Part shown: one piece after another, positions 54,506 to 63,912 of the stretch
How the letters are laid out: each line of letters begins with the position of its first letter
Position numbering within the stretch: position 1 is the stretch's first letter
NCBI RefSeq assembly: GCF_030160715.1
Contig: NZ_BSOW01000033.1
Location: forward strand, 1-64,000
Length of the DNA stretch: 64,000 bases
Direction: 5' to 3'
Origin: Bradyrhizobium iriomotense
GTDB taxonomy: Bacteria; Pseudomonadota; Alphaproteobacteria; Rhizobiales; Xanthobacteraceae
Notes under the pieces: model-generated
The model's input: the letters and a program-made list of their open reading frames with translations, nothing else
The model's database searches: none
What the model was told of the DNA's origin: nothing
Translations under genes and position numbers: made by a program

Positions 54506-55674
54506 GCTTGGCTCGAGGCATCAGCCCATTACTCGCAGCTGTCTTAGCTGCAATTCAGCCTTCGCTTGCCTCATCACCTTGCGAAGATGAGCCCAAGATG
54601 GCGACGGAATTCGGCGCTAATACGACTTGGGGCAAAAATCTACAACCTTCGGCCCCCTCGACGGCCCTGATGCTCGGAAAGGATATTCGTTGGATTAGAG
54701 TTGCCGTGAAGGCAGAGACTTCCGGCCCAAAATGGACCCTGACGATCAGAGACGCCAAGGGACGCCCACTGCAAGCCTTATCGTCCAGCTTTGTAGCGCA
54801 GGATCGACCGTTCTGGACGGATCGCTTGCCGACCAATGAACTCAATTTCTTCCTCGAAAGCACTGATCCGGTCGCCAAGGTAAGACTGGCCGAATATGTC
54901 GCCATGTCGGCGACGGCTAAACGACCCTATTACTCGATACAGGGTGACAAAGAAGTGTGGGTCGATCTCTTCGAGTCACCACTGGAAACCGTCGACACAT
55001 TTCATCGACGAAAAGGTGACGCCGTAGGAATGCTCGTCGCGCATTCCGGCTCGAACTTGAACGGGTTCAAGGTTTGGAGTTGTAGCGGCTTCTTGATCGC
55101 CGGCGCACCGAAGATGCTTTTCGTAACAAACGACCATTGCGGGGGCCCTTGGAGCGCCGAAGATCGGTGGTCGCCCGGAATATGCGAGACTGCCGTCATC
55201 GACTTCTCTTGGGACGGAGACCAGATCAAGCGAGAATTTGGGTGTCGGACCGTGCTTCGCGACCCAGCGAACGACCTCGCCATACTCGAACTTACGGGCG
55301 CCCAAACGGATGTACCGCCGATGGCACTAGTACTTCGAAACAAGCCGCTTAACGATGAGCCCATATCCATCATTCACCATCCCGCCTCCCTTTCGAAGCA
55401 GATTTCGCTCAACTGCAAAGGTATCACCGCTGCCGCGTCCGCGGTGGGCACCGTAAATCTCCAATCTGATTTTGCGCACCTTTGCGATACCGAAGGGGGC
55501 AGCTCCGGCGCACCGGCACTGGACAACGATGGCCTCGTCGTAGGCGTCCACCATCTGGGATTTCAGAAGGACTCGCATGGCAAATGCGACATGTTAAGCA
55601 AGGCCGTCAACGTCGCAAAGCTCATTGCGCTTCTCCAATCCAATAAGGCATTGACTGGCTACGAGATCAAATGA
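54502..55674 (+). CDS. Exported trypsin-like serine protease (S1)
   Basis: 390 aa, signal peptide SPLLAAVLAAIQPSLASSP. The catalytic His is in MLFVTNDHCGGPW near residue 210 (TNDHC instead of TAAHC), Asp in NDLAILELTG near 257, and Ser in CDTEGGSSGAPALDNDG near 334. The N-terminal 180 residues are a beta-rich domain of unknown type. The ATG overlaps the subtilase stop (ATGA), so the two proteases are translationally coupled. A TTG six bases upstream is a less likely start. Confidence 0.83.
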   Translation: MSLARGISPLLAAVLAAIQPSLASSPCEDEPKMATEFGANTTWGKNLQPSAPSTALMLGKDIRWIRVAVKAETSGPKWTLTIRDAKGRPLQALSSSFVAQDRPFWTDRLPTNELNFFLESTDPVAKVRLAEYVAMSATAKRPYYSIQGDKEVWVDLFESPLETVDTFHRRKGDAVGMLVAHSGSNLNGFKVWSCSGFLIAGAPKMLFVTNDHCGGPWSAEDRWSPGICETAVIDFSWDGDQIKREFGCRTVLRDPANDLAILELTGAQTDVPPMALVLRNKPLNDEPISIIHHPASLSKQISLNCKGITAAASAVGTVNLQSDFAHLCDTEGGSSGAPALDNDGLVVGVHHLGFQKDSHGKCDMLSKAVNVAKLIALLQSNKALTGYEIK

Positions 55675-55867
55675 CGCGAAGCGCCGCGACGGTCCACCGA
55701 TGTTCGCTCAGGAGCGCAGGACCCTTTTGGATCCGTCACGCATTGCTCCATCTGAAGACTCGGCTTCGCTAACTTCGGCCGCTTAAACGATTCATTGCTG
55801 CCCCTTCTGCGACTACTGAAGGCGTAGACTGCCAACAAACTTTCACTTCCTTCCGGGAGGTAAGTTC

Positions 55868-57319
55868 ATGACGAATAATCTGAACAACATTTTGCTGCGA
55901 CTTTCCTCGACTGTGGTTTTTTGCACGATCGTCGGTCACGCCGCGATTGCCGATTGTCCAGCCGATCCGAAGTGGCTACCGCAAACGCCGGCGCCGACCT
56001 TCGATAGGCCGCCACCGCACCCAGCACCGGATTGCGTTTTCTACAAGCCGGCCTGGCATAACTTCTTGTTCGCTGCCCAACCTGTGAATGGAAATCCGGC
56101 CTTTCTCTCCTACCCGATGATCGGCGATGTATTTGGGCCTGCCATCGCGTCGAAATTCGCGGCAAAGAGGCTGAACCTGTTGGCTGTGGCGCCCCGCGCG
56201 TTAAAAGGGTCGAACAACTTCACTGCTGATGCGATGAGATTCCCGGGACCGAGCACCCCCGGCTCCATAAACGCAGGGGTGCGTCAAGCGGGATTTGCAG
56301 GTCTTCTGATCGATCAGAGCGGCCAACCGATCTTCTACGCCATACATATGAACCAGACGTTCGTCGACTTCGTTCGAGCAAAGAAGCTGACCACCAAGGC
56401 GGAGATCGAGAGCGCCGACCCCAACCTCGAACTTCCAACGGGAGCGGTCGAACTTAAATCTGCCTGGCGCGTCGTTCCGAAGGGTAGCATTCCGTCGAAT
56501 TATATCACGGTTACCGAGGCCAGCGTTCCAACGCTAAAGCGTAATGGCCAGCATCTGGAAATCGATGAATCCGCACCGCCTCGGACTGAAACTGTCGCGC
56601 TACTTGCGCTTCACGTGGTGTTCAGACCCGAAGGACATCCCGAATTCGTCTGGGCGACCTTCGAACATGTGAATGAAAACGGCGTACGCGATCTGGCACC
56701 GGCTGCTGCAGCTCAACCTTCCGTCGACAATGGGCTGCCGGGCGGTGTCGACGGACCGATCAGTACACAGGACTTCACGCTTTACAAAAATGGTACCCTC
56801 GCGTCGGTGGCGAACCATTTTCTGAAGGACGACGCGATGGTGGCCTCGTTCGATGAGAAATCCCAAACATTTCTCAGCGGCGGGAAGCCGGTTGAAACGT
56901 CTGTCTATCGGTTGTTCGCTGGATCAAAGTCGGTTGGAATGGGTACAGGCGAAGATGGTGACGTCACCGATCTTAACACGTCTATGACGTCACTGTTTGC
57001 GCAGAGCGCTCCGAATGACCCGCGGCGCAATTATCGGCTCGTGGGTGCGATCTGGATGGATAAACCGCAACTCCTCACGGTGGACATGCCTATCGTAAAT
57101 CCGGCCGACATGGATACAGACGATCCGGCTGCGATCGTCGCCGGCGAAGATGGTCTCTCGAGCATGGCGATGGAGTCCTTCACTCAGAATAGCTTCGTCA
57201 ACTGCTTCAGTTGTCACGATACGCAGGCAGTGACGGACAGCAACGCCAACGTCGTATTGAACGCCAAGAAGCTGAACGTCAGCCACATCTTCTCGAAGTT
57301 CGTCATCGACTCGAAATAG
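55868..57319 (+). CDS. Exported cytochrome c-like protein, tyrosinase operon
   Basis: 483 aa. A signal peptide (RLSSTVVFCTIVGHAAIADC) precedes a large domain (FLSYPMIGDVFGPAIASKFA; LIDQSGQPIFYAIHMNQTFV), and a single haem-binding CFSCH lies near residue 448 (FVNCFSCHDTQAV). GGGAGG lies just before the ATG. Such proteins occur beside tyrosinases and cytochrome-like partners. It begins an operon of three genes with gaps of 13 and 25 bp. It may pass electrons or oxygen-derived radicals to or from the tyrosinase, which is inference. Confidence 0.65.
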   Translation: MTNNLNNILLRLSSTVVFCTIVGHAAIADCPADPKWLPQTPAPTFDRPPPHPAPDCVFYKPAWHNFLFAAQPVNGNPAFLSYPMIGDVFGPAIASKFAAKRLNLLAVAPRALKGSNNFTADAMRFPGPSTPGSINAGVRQAGFAGLLIDQSGQPIFYAIHMNQTFVDFVRAKKLTTKAEIESADPNLELPTGAVELKSAWRVVPKGSIPSNYITVTEASVPTLKRNGQHLEIDESAPPRTETVALLALHVVFRPEGHPEFVWATFEHVNENGVRDLAPAAAAQPSVDNGLPGGVDGPISTQDFTLYKNGTLASVANHFLKDDAMVASFDEKSQTFLSGGKPVETSVYRLFAGSKSVGMGTGEDGDVTDLNTSMTSLFAQSAPNDPRRNYRLVGAIWMDKPQLLTVDMPIVNPADMDTDDPAAIVAGEDGLSSMAMESFTQNSFVNCFSCHDTQAVTDSNANVVLNAKKLNVSHIFSKFVIDSK

Positions 57320-57332
57320 CAAGGAGACCGAA

Positions 57333-57656
57333 ATGGGTTTCGATCAAGTCAAAGGCATCCTCGATCAAGGGATGACGACATGGGTCCAAGCCAAAGGCAG
57401 GCCGGCTAACTTGCAGGGCCACGGCGCGACGTTCAAATGGGACACCAAGGCCGATCTCCTCGCGGCGTCGGGCCATGGAAAGCGCCTCATACAACCCGAT
57501 GTCATTGGCCAAAACGGCGCCGCCGCCAACCTAGTGATCGATCTCAGGACGGGTATAGACAGTCCTCTGCTGCGCATGCCGAAGGGCGGCCCGTTTATAC
57601 CGGATGATCCGATCAAGATCATTGAGGACTGGATCACGCAAGGGTGCCCGGACTGA
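57333..57656 (+). CDS. Small cytochrome c-fold-like protein without haem motif
   Basis: 107 aa. The C-terminal SPLLRMPKGGPFIPDDPIKI then IEDWITQGCPD matches the Met-ligand loop and last helix of c-type cytochrome modules of the RMP.GGP.L....I..I..WI..GCP type. No CxxCH and no signal peptide are present, so it is probably haem-less and may be cytosolic. AAGGAG precedes the ATG. Confidence 0.55.
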   Translation: MGFDQVKGILDQGMTTWVQAKGRPANLQGHGATFKWDTKADLLAASGHGKRLIQPDVIGQNGAAANLVIDLRTGIDSPLLRMPKGGPFIPDDPIKIIEDWITQGCPD

Positions 57657-57681
57657 CGTCCCGACTCGCAGGAGAACCAAA

Positions 57682-59196
57682 ATGACGCTCACGCGAAGGG
57701 CGATACTGTCGTACGCCGCGCTTATCGGTCTACCTCAGGTCGTCGTTCAGACGGCGGTCGAAGCGCAAACCGGCGCCGTGCGAACACGCCAAAACGCCAA
57801 AACATTCTCGCAGGACCCTCAGAAGGTGGCCGCCTTGCGTGCCGGTGTCGGCAAGATGAAGGCCAGAACCCAGGCAAATCAGGATGATCCCCTCGGATGG
57901 TATTACTGGTCGGCGGTTCACGGTACGACCGACGACCCGGGCAGTCTGGGTAAGATCTATAATCAATGCGAGCACACGCGCTTTAGGCCCAATCCCTTGC
58001 GCCCAACAGCCGTGGCTGAACATTTCATCTCCTGGCACCGTCCGTTTCTATTCTTCTTCGAGGCAACACTCAAACGCGCCGCCCAAGAAGCCGGAGCGAC
58101 GACCCCGTTCGAGCTACCCTACTGGAATTGGTATGAAGACGACGACGTGCCGAAGATTTTCACTGAAGGCAGTGACGCGACGAATCCGTTGTGGCACGCC
58201 AGAGTGAACGAAAGCATCAATAGCGGCGCACTATCGCGATCGCCGCTCGACCAGAAGGCCCTCTTGCCGCCTTCGGTGTCCGACTGGCGCAAGTGCTTCT
58301 CGATCCCGTTTGAGCTGGATCCGCACGGCGCCGTTCATAATCTGATCGGCGGGGACATGGGAAATATCCTGGCTTCGGCGAGAGATCCGGTTTTTTGGGT
58401 TCATCATGCCAATATCGATAGGCTTTGGACGGTCTGGACGAAGATGGCCGGTCATGCGAATCCGAGCGACACGGCATGGAAGCAAACGACCTTCACGTAC
58501 GACCAGGCTGGCGACATGAAGCAGACGGCCGGCGCGGTGGTAGATAGTCAAGGCTCGCTCGGATACCGTTATGATGACGAGACACCACTTCCGGCATTTC
58601 AACCGGCTGTAGTTGCCGCCGCCACCATCCAAAGCGACGCACCGATGCCTCTGCCTGGTCCCACAGCTAATTCAGCGATGGCTACTGTCGCCGCGGCGAA
58701 GCCAGTGACACTCGGCACAAGCTCGGTGGCGGTCGACCTGAAGCTACCGCAATCGGCCCAAACGCAGCTCCATAGTCTCACCACCGCTGGCGCTCCGCCC
58801 GGTCCTGGTGCAATCACCGCAGCGTGGCTCGTCCTCGAAGACGTCGAGATCGGTGCCGACGGCAAGAACGGCGGTTTCAGCTTCAACATTCTCGCGACGC
58901 TGCCGGACGGGCAGCAGGGCACCCGGCAAGTCAAAGTAGGTCAACTCGGCACATTCACTTGGCCTACTGATGACGGGGGCCACGGCGCCCACGGGGGGCA
59001 TCTGGCGCCTGTAACGCTAACCATTCCACTGAAGGATGTACTTTCGGAGCTTGGTTTGTCCAATCCTGGAGAGCTCGCCAACGGCCTACGGGTCGTCTTT
59101 CAAGCTCAGCACAAGGAGAATCCGGGCGAACCCCCAAAGCAGTTCGTGAAGGTAGGGTCGATCTCGATCAAGACCTCAACGGCCCCTCTGCAATGA
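57682..59196 (+). CDS. Tat-exported tyrosinase (polyphenol oxidase)
   Basis: 504 aa from ATG 57682 (GGAG upstream). The Tat signal MTLTRRAILSYAALIGLPQV precedes a type 3 dicopper domain: CuA ligands in VHGTTDD near residue 80, the second and third in HFISWHRPFLFFFEATL near 115; CuB ligands in HGAVHNLIGG near 215 and DPVFWVHHANIDRLW near 243. A C-terminal beta domain (about residues 350-500) resembles the plant polyphenol oxidase tail (PGAITAAWLVLEDVEIGADG). It oxidises phenols to quinones, giving melanin-like pigment. Rhizobial symbiotic elements often carry melanin genes. Confidence 0.88.
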   Translation: MTLTRRAILSYAALIGLPQVVVQTAVEAQTGAVRTRQNAKTFSQDPQKVAALRAGVGKMKARTQANQDDPLGWYYWSAVHGTTDDPGSLGKIYNQCEHTRFRPNPLRPTAVAEHFISWHRPFLFFFEATLKRAAQEAGATTPFELPYWNWYEDDDVPKIFTEGSDATNPLWHARVNESINSGALSRSPLDQKALLPPSVSDWRKCFSIPFELDPHGAVHNLIGGDMGNILASARDPVFWVHHANIDRLWTVWTKMAGHANPSDTAWKQTTFTYDQAGDMKQTAGAVVDSQGSLGYRYDDETPLPAFQPAVVAAATIQSDAPMPLPGPTANSAMATVAAAKPVTLGTSSVAVDLKLPQSAQTQLHSLTTAGAPPGPGAITAAWLVLEDVEIGADGKNGGFSFNILATLPDGQQGTRQVKVGQLGTFTWPTDDGGHGAHGGHLAPVTLTIPLKDVLSELGLSNPGELANGLRVVFQAQHKENPGEPPKQFVKVGSISIKTSTAPLQ

Positions 59197-59376
59197 AGAC
59201 TGTCGTTCCCAATGTCGGCCGGTTGACGGCGCTCCCTCCGGAGTCGCGGGAGCACGCGGCGGCGGTGGTGAGCCGCGAGGAAAGTGTGTTTGTAGGCTGT
59301 CTGCTCGACCATTCGCTGGGTAACAGATCTGGTCAAACGCTCGACGCTTGCGTTCCAAGAAATCGCCGAAACGCGA

Positions 59377-59397
59377 AACGTCGGCCCGGCCGACGTT
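59377..59397 (+). terminator. Palindrome downstream of tyrosinase
   Basis: AACGTCGG (59377-59384) and CCGACGTT (59390-59397) are exact inverted repeats around CCCGG, followed by AGATTTAAG. It is a stable hairpin about 180 bp after the tyrosinase stop and may end the operon, although the T-tract is weak. A 68-codon frame (59193-59399) overlapping the tyrosinase stop has no recognisable domain. Otherwise 59197-59776 holds nothing I can support. Confidence 0.4.
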
Positions 59398-59776
59398 AGA
59401 TTTAAGCTTTGCGCTGGCGAACAGCCATCAGCCCAATAGTATACCAACTGCTTCAAAAACACCGATTTGCGGGAGCCGTCACGAACTGCGGCGCCTGGCT
59501 GAGCGCTAAACGTTGAACTATGCCCTATGCTAGAAGTCCGACAAGTTCTGTCGGATGTGTCGGCTTCGCGACCACCGTTGCCGATTCACTCCTGAGCGTA
59601 TTCCGACGAAATCGCTTGTTTTCGTCGATCCGCTAATTGGCACAAAGTTTGAGTCTGACGGATCGTGCGAGACGAGAGCGGAGTGCCGGCACATCAATCG
59701 CGGGAAGAATTAGCTAGTCCTTGCCACCTTGCCCATCAACCCACTGAGAACATACCACTCGAGCCGGAGACTTCGT

Positions 59777-60898
59777 ATGACTTCTACGAAGGAGTTGAAA
59801 AATGACTCCTGGGACGATTGGCGTTGGCAACTTGACAATAGCATCACCACGCTTGAGGCCCTAAGAGATCACCTAAATCTAGCGCCGGAAGAGGAAAATG
59901 CATTTCACAAAGTAGGTAAGCGATATGTGTTTCAAGTAACTCCATATTACTTATCGCTGATGGATCGGAACGATCCAAACGATCCGGTTCGCCTTCAGGC
60001 ACTTCCAAACGTCAAGGAGCTTGCTGACATCTATCATATAGACCAGCTCCCATCATTCCACCGATCAGGCGTGGAATCCGAAAATCCTCTTTGGAAGGAG
60101 GGGAAGACCGATGTGAAATGCATCGTGCATAGGTACCCCGATCGCGTTCTTTTTCATCTAACTAACTTGTGTCCCACGTATTGCAGACACTGCTCGCGTA
60201 AGGTCCACGCGAGTCACGACTCAATCGTCAGTGATCGATCTTTGATTGACAGAGGAATTTCATACATCGAAGCGCGGCCGGAAATTCGGGACGTGTTGTT
60301 GAGCGGAGGTGACCCTCTTACCATCGGCGACAACAAGATTGAGTACGTGGTGTCGCGTCTTAGGCAGCTTCCACATGTACAGATTATTCGTATCGGCACT
60401 CGGACTCCTGTGACACTTCCGCAGCGCATTACGCCCGAATTCTGTCAGATGATTAAGAAATATCATCCGATTTGGATCAATACTCAATTCAATCACCCCA
60501 ACGAGGTAACATTAGAGGCCAAACTCGCAATCGAGCGGTTGCTCGAAGCAGGGGTTCCGGTGGGCAATCAATCCGTGCTGTTGAAGGGAATCAACGACTC
60601 GGTCGATGTTATGAAACGGCTGGTCCACGCGCTCGTTATGGCGCGCGTGCGACCGTATTATTTGTATCATGCTGACTTAGTGCGGGGGGCTGAGCACTTT
60701 CGAACATCGATAGCCGAGGGGATTCATATTATCGAGAATCTCCGCGGACATACCTCCGGATTTGCGGTGCCACAATATGTAATCTGCACGCCGCTTGGTA
60801 AGACCCCGCTCAATCCGAATTACCTGATTGGCTCGGGACCGGGGCACATTGCCCTGCGCAACTATGAGTGGAGGACTTGGAAGGATCCCGACGCTTGA
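59777..60898 (+). CDS. KamA family radical SAM aminomutase
   Basis: 373 aa. The radical SAM cluster is CPTYCRHCSRK (CxxxCxxC near residues 132-139), followed by VLLSGGDPLTIGDNKIEYVV. A Lys in CTPLGKTPLNPNYLIG (about residue 341) matches the PLP-binding Lys of lysine 2,3-aminomutase. EpmB, lysine, glutamate and arginine 2,3-aminomutases share this fold; the substrate cannot be decided. ATG 59777 is chosen; a TTG at 59729 is in frame. It lies near a small unknown gene and a DadA-like dehydrogenase. Confidence 0.82.
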   Translation: MTSTKELKNDSWDDWRWQLDNSITTLEALRDHLNLAPEEENAFHKVGKRYVFQVTPYYLSLMDRNDPNDPVRLQALPNVKELADIYHIDQLPSFHRSGVESENPLWKEGKTDVKCIVHRYPDRVLFHLTNLCPTYCRHCSRKVHASHDSIVSDRSLIDRGISYIEARPEIRDVLLSGGDPLTIGDNKIEYVVSRLRQLPHVQIIRIGTRTPVTLPQRITPEFCQMIKKYHPIWINTQFNHPNEVTLEAKLAIERLLEAGVPVGNQSVLLKGINDSVDVMKRLVHALVMARVRPYYLYHADLVRGAEHFRTSIAEGIHIIENLRGHTSGFAVPQYVICTPLGKTPLNPNYLIGSGPGHIALRNYEWRTWKDPDA

Positions 60899-61000
60899 GA
60901 GCCGGGTCCCAAGTGTGCTGCGCAACCTCTGCTGGTCGCAATCCCAGACAGGACCTGTCGTTACGACGGTCGAAAGCCGCGCAAACTCTAGGAGTGCGGA

Positions 61001-61402
61001 ATGTTTCTTAAAGCGGACGGAACTGAGGTCTGGCTGCAGAGCTCGCCAAGCCTGCCGTATTTAACGCTCGCTGGGGTGATCGAGACATCTGAGGACTATC
61101 TGGTGGTTCGATCGAGGCTGCTTCAAGCGTATAAGCGGCATCACGGCATGGTGTCTGACGATGCATTCCTTATTTGGGATGAGGATGGCAGCACCTTGCT
61201 TTTCTGCGCTAGACCCGACAAGCATTGCGCCTTGTTGCTGCTTGGTGAATTTGGCCAACGCAGGGAGAAAGGAACAGCAAGCGCCGTTCTTGAAGACCTG
61301 ATCGATATTGTCGACAGGAGCCTCAGCGGAATTGCGCGGCACAGCGGCGCGACCATTCGGCTTCAGGTGGTGAAGCCCGAATTTGCCATCGGTACCGGCT
61401 GA
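61001..61402 (+). CDS. Small protein of unknown function
   Basis: 133 aa, MFLKADGTEVWLQSSPSLPY with TLLFCARPDKHCALLLLGEF and a helical VLEDLIDIVDRSLSGIARHS part. AGGAG lies about eight bases before the ATG. The fold is not recognised. It lies 102 bp after the aminomutase gene and may be co-transcribed with it. Confidence 0.5.
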   Translation: MFLKADGTEVWLQSSPSLPYLTLAGVIETSEDYLVVRSRLLQAYKRHHGMVSDDAFLIWDEDGSTLLFCARPDKHCALLLLGEFGQRREKGTASAVLEDLIDIVDRSLSGIARHSGATIRLQVVKPEFAIGTG

Positions 61403-62111
61403 AGGGCTACTGGAGCGAGATGTTTTTGCCGACGAAGTGCGGTCGCGTTCTTAACGCTCTGGCGAGTCCGCGAGCCTTCGAAGGGCCGAGCGCAACTTGC
61501 ATCGGTCCTCGACGACAAGCCTGCAGAGCCGACGGTAACGATTGCCTTACCCGAAGCCAAGGAACGGACGCGCGCGACTTCATGGCTCTCGTAGCGGGTT
61601 GAAGCGAGGAAATTCTAAATTTTGGACTGTACGCCGGATGCTTACCTGGAAATGTCGATCGCTTCTCCTCTTGGATACCGCATAGAGATTGTGCCCACCG
61701 ACACTCACGGGCTACTACGAAGAATAGTCGAGCAACGACACGATTGTTAGCAGAGACGGGCTATGGCGCGATTTCGACATCACGTCATCTGTTGTCGGTT
61801 CACCGACGCTGGCGTGTTTTGTCAGCAAGGCTGCTACGTCCGCTAAGCCACTTTCATTCCACCGACGAATGTCGGGCTGAAGCGGATGTCCGACACCTGC
61901 AAGGTGAAATCTTCGGCCCCGACAGCGTGTCATCTGTTGCCAGCGCTAGGATCTCGATTGCCAGATCGACATGACAACATTTTGGGCTTTGGCTTGATCT
62001 TCCGCTTACATACAGCTCGACGAAAGGGTTGCGCGTGTGACCAAGCCGCATCACAGTCGACAATCCTATATCGCTCTACATGGATCGGAACGAGAAACGG
62101 GTCGTGGTGAG
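61403..62111. other. Region without a supportable gene
   Basis: Only short broken frames are present on both strands. One run (about 61617-61737, MSIASPLGYRIEIVPTDTHG) ends in a stop and looks like a gene scrap I cannot identify. The DadA-like start at 62112 is preceded by an in-frame upstream extension without similarity. Confidence 0.35.
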
Positions 62112-63338
62112 ATGAAAGTTGCTGTTTTAGGCGCCGGAGTCGTGGGTTGCGCAACGGCCTATATGCTCGCTAGGAACGGACACCAGGTCACGGTCGTTGA
62201 TCGTCGCGACCGGCCAGGATTGGAAACAAGTTTCGCAAATGGAGGTTTGATGACGCCGAGCGACGCTAGCCCGTGGAATTCGCCAGGAACGGTGAGGCAG
62301 CTCGGCAAGATGCTCTTCGACCACAACCCAACCTTAAAGATTAACCCAAGCGTCATACCGTCAATCGTTGGTTGGGGCCTCAGGTTTCTAGCGAACTCGA
62401 CTTACGAGCGGCACAAGGCGAACATGATTTCCAACATCAGGATCGCGAGATTGAGCTTGGAGGCCTTGCGCAGTATCCGCCAAACCGCACACCTCAACTA
62501 CGATCAAACGACGCGCGGCACAATGCGGGTCTTTCCCCGTGGCGGTCGGATGACTGAGTTCGTGCAAATGTGCCGCGAGATGAAGCAATGGGGAGTCCAG
62601 TTTGAGGTGCTCGATCAGAATCAGATCCTTGAGAAGGAGCCCTGCCTCGGTGCTGTTATTGACCGCTACGTCGGCGCGGTATTCTTTCCGGATGATGAAA
62701 GTGGCGATGCCCACAAGTTCACAAATGAGATCGCGAGACTGGCTACTGAACTAGGCGTTCAGTTGTTGCTGAACACCAATATTCTGAAGATAGTCAATGG
62801 ATCTTCCTCGCGAATCTCACATCTATCGACATCACGAGGCGATGTATCTGCAGATGTGTACGTTCTTTCGCTCGGCAGTTACAGCCCAATATTGGCTCGC
62901 CCATTGGGCATCTCGTTGCCGATCATTCCCGTTAAAGGGTATTCCGTCACTGTGGCACTAAACGGGTGGAAGGGAGGACCGACACGCCCCGTTATGGATG
63001 ATGGATACCATGCGATGATGGTGCCCATGGGCGATCGACTGCGCATGGGCGGTCGAGCCGAATTCGCTGGATACGACACACGTGTTGACGAAGAGGAAGG
63101 ATGGCGCGTTCTGGACGACATTATGAAGATCCTGCCGGTCCTGAGGTCTCACATCGACGCAAATGCCGTGCTTAATTGGTCTGGCTTGCGCGCGATGACG
63201 CCTGGTGGGCCCCCTCTGGTCGGACCAACGTCCTATGCGAACCTCTTGCTGAACACCGGTCACGGACCACTTGGATGGACCATGGCATGCGGGTCTGCAA
63301 AGCTGATTTCCGATCTGATTACGCACAGACAAGTTTGA
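62112..63338 (+). CDS. FAD-dependent D-amino acid dehydrogenase-like (DadA family)
   Basis: 408 aa. The dinucleotide-binding motif GAGVVGCATAYMLARNGHQV is at residues 7-26, then TSFANGGLMTPSDASPWNSP, a DadA-type active-site region. The C-terminal part has IPVKGYSVTVAL, MGGRAEFAGYD and LLNTGHGPLGWTMACGSAKL, typical of DadA. The reaction is oxidative deamination of an amino acid with electrons passed to a quinone. The ATG at 62112 follows GTGAG. Its partner may be the KamA-type aminomutase upstream. Confidence 0.85.
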   Translation: MKVAVLGAGVVGCATAYMLARNGHQVTVVDRRDRPGLETSFANGGLMTPSDASPWNSPGTVRQLGKMLFDHNPTLKINPSVIPSIVGWGLRFLANSTYERHKANMISNIRIARLSLEALRSIRQTAHLNYDQTTRGTMRVFPRGGRMTEFVQMCREMKQWGVQFEVLDQNQILEKEPCLGAVIDRYVGAVFFPDDESGDAHKFTNEIARLATELGVQLLLNTNILKIVNGSSSRISHLSTSRGDVSADVYVLSLGSYSPILARPLGISLPIIPVKGYSVTVALNGWKGGPTRPVMDDGYHAMMVPMGDRLRMGGRAEFAGYDTRVDEEEGWRVLDDIMKILPVLRSHIDANAVLNWSGLRAMTPGGPPLVGPTSYANLLLNTGHGPLGWTMACGSAKLISDLITHRQV

Positions 63339-63404
63339 GAAGCGATCCAATCTCGTTCGTCAAGAACCTGGTCTGTGAGATGACGGGACGCTGATGGCTG
63401 CAAT

Positions 63405-63735
63405 GAGTGCGGTCAGGATACGAGACCAAATATCTCCGAGCCAAGCAAAGCGTCAGTTCTGGCAGACCGCGGAGAGCAAGTCGTTGGCGCGCCACCCGCG
63501 CGGTCTTTGAGACAACAGCGGCGGCGGTGACTTTCGGCGTTCGGGTTGTCCGATGATGGGCTCGATGGCGAAGGAACGGCGCAGTCCGCGCTCGACGACA
63601 GAAGACGCCGCGCTTCTTGCCCGAGATTTGCTGTGATGCAGAATTGAGATTCCGGATGCACACCCGTGAGATGAGCCGCAGCAATTGCGGCGGCCATTGC
63701 CCGACGCGCAATCTAGATAGAGGCGCAAGCAACGG
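63405..63735 (-). mobile_element. IS5 family transposase C-terminal remnant
   Basis: On the minus strand, across three frames, QISGKKRGV, VERGLRRSFAIEPIIGQ and GWRANDLLSAVCQN can be followed in order, as at the C-terminus of IS5-type transposases (SAIEPVIGH ... GD.AN..LSA.G.N). Several frameshifts make it inactive. It ends near the start of the DUF5131 gene region. Confidence 0.65.
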
Positions 63736-63912
63736 ACAAGGCCGCCGTAAAGATCAGGCCTCTTGCAGGCCCACTTAGTCTCTGCGCTGGATGCGATGCT
63801 CGTTCAATCTAAGCAAGGAATGTTAGTTAGATACCCTTTCGTGTTCAGTGACAAATGGTGACCATTCTACTACCAGATGTGCTAGGTGAGCAGCTCTCTC
63901 GGCGGTCTTCAC

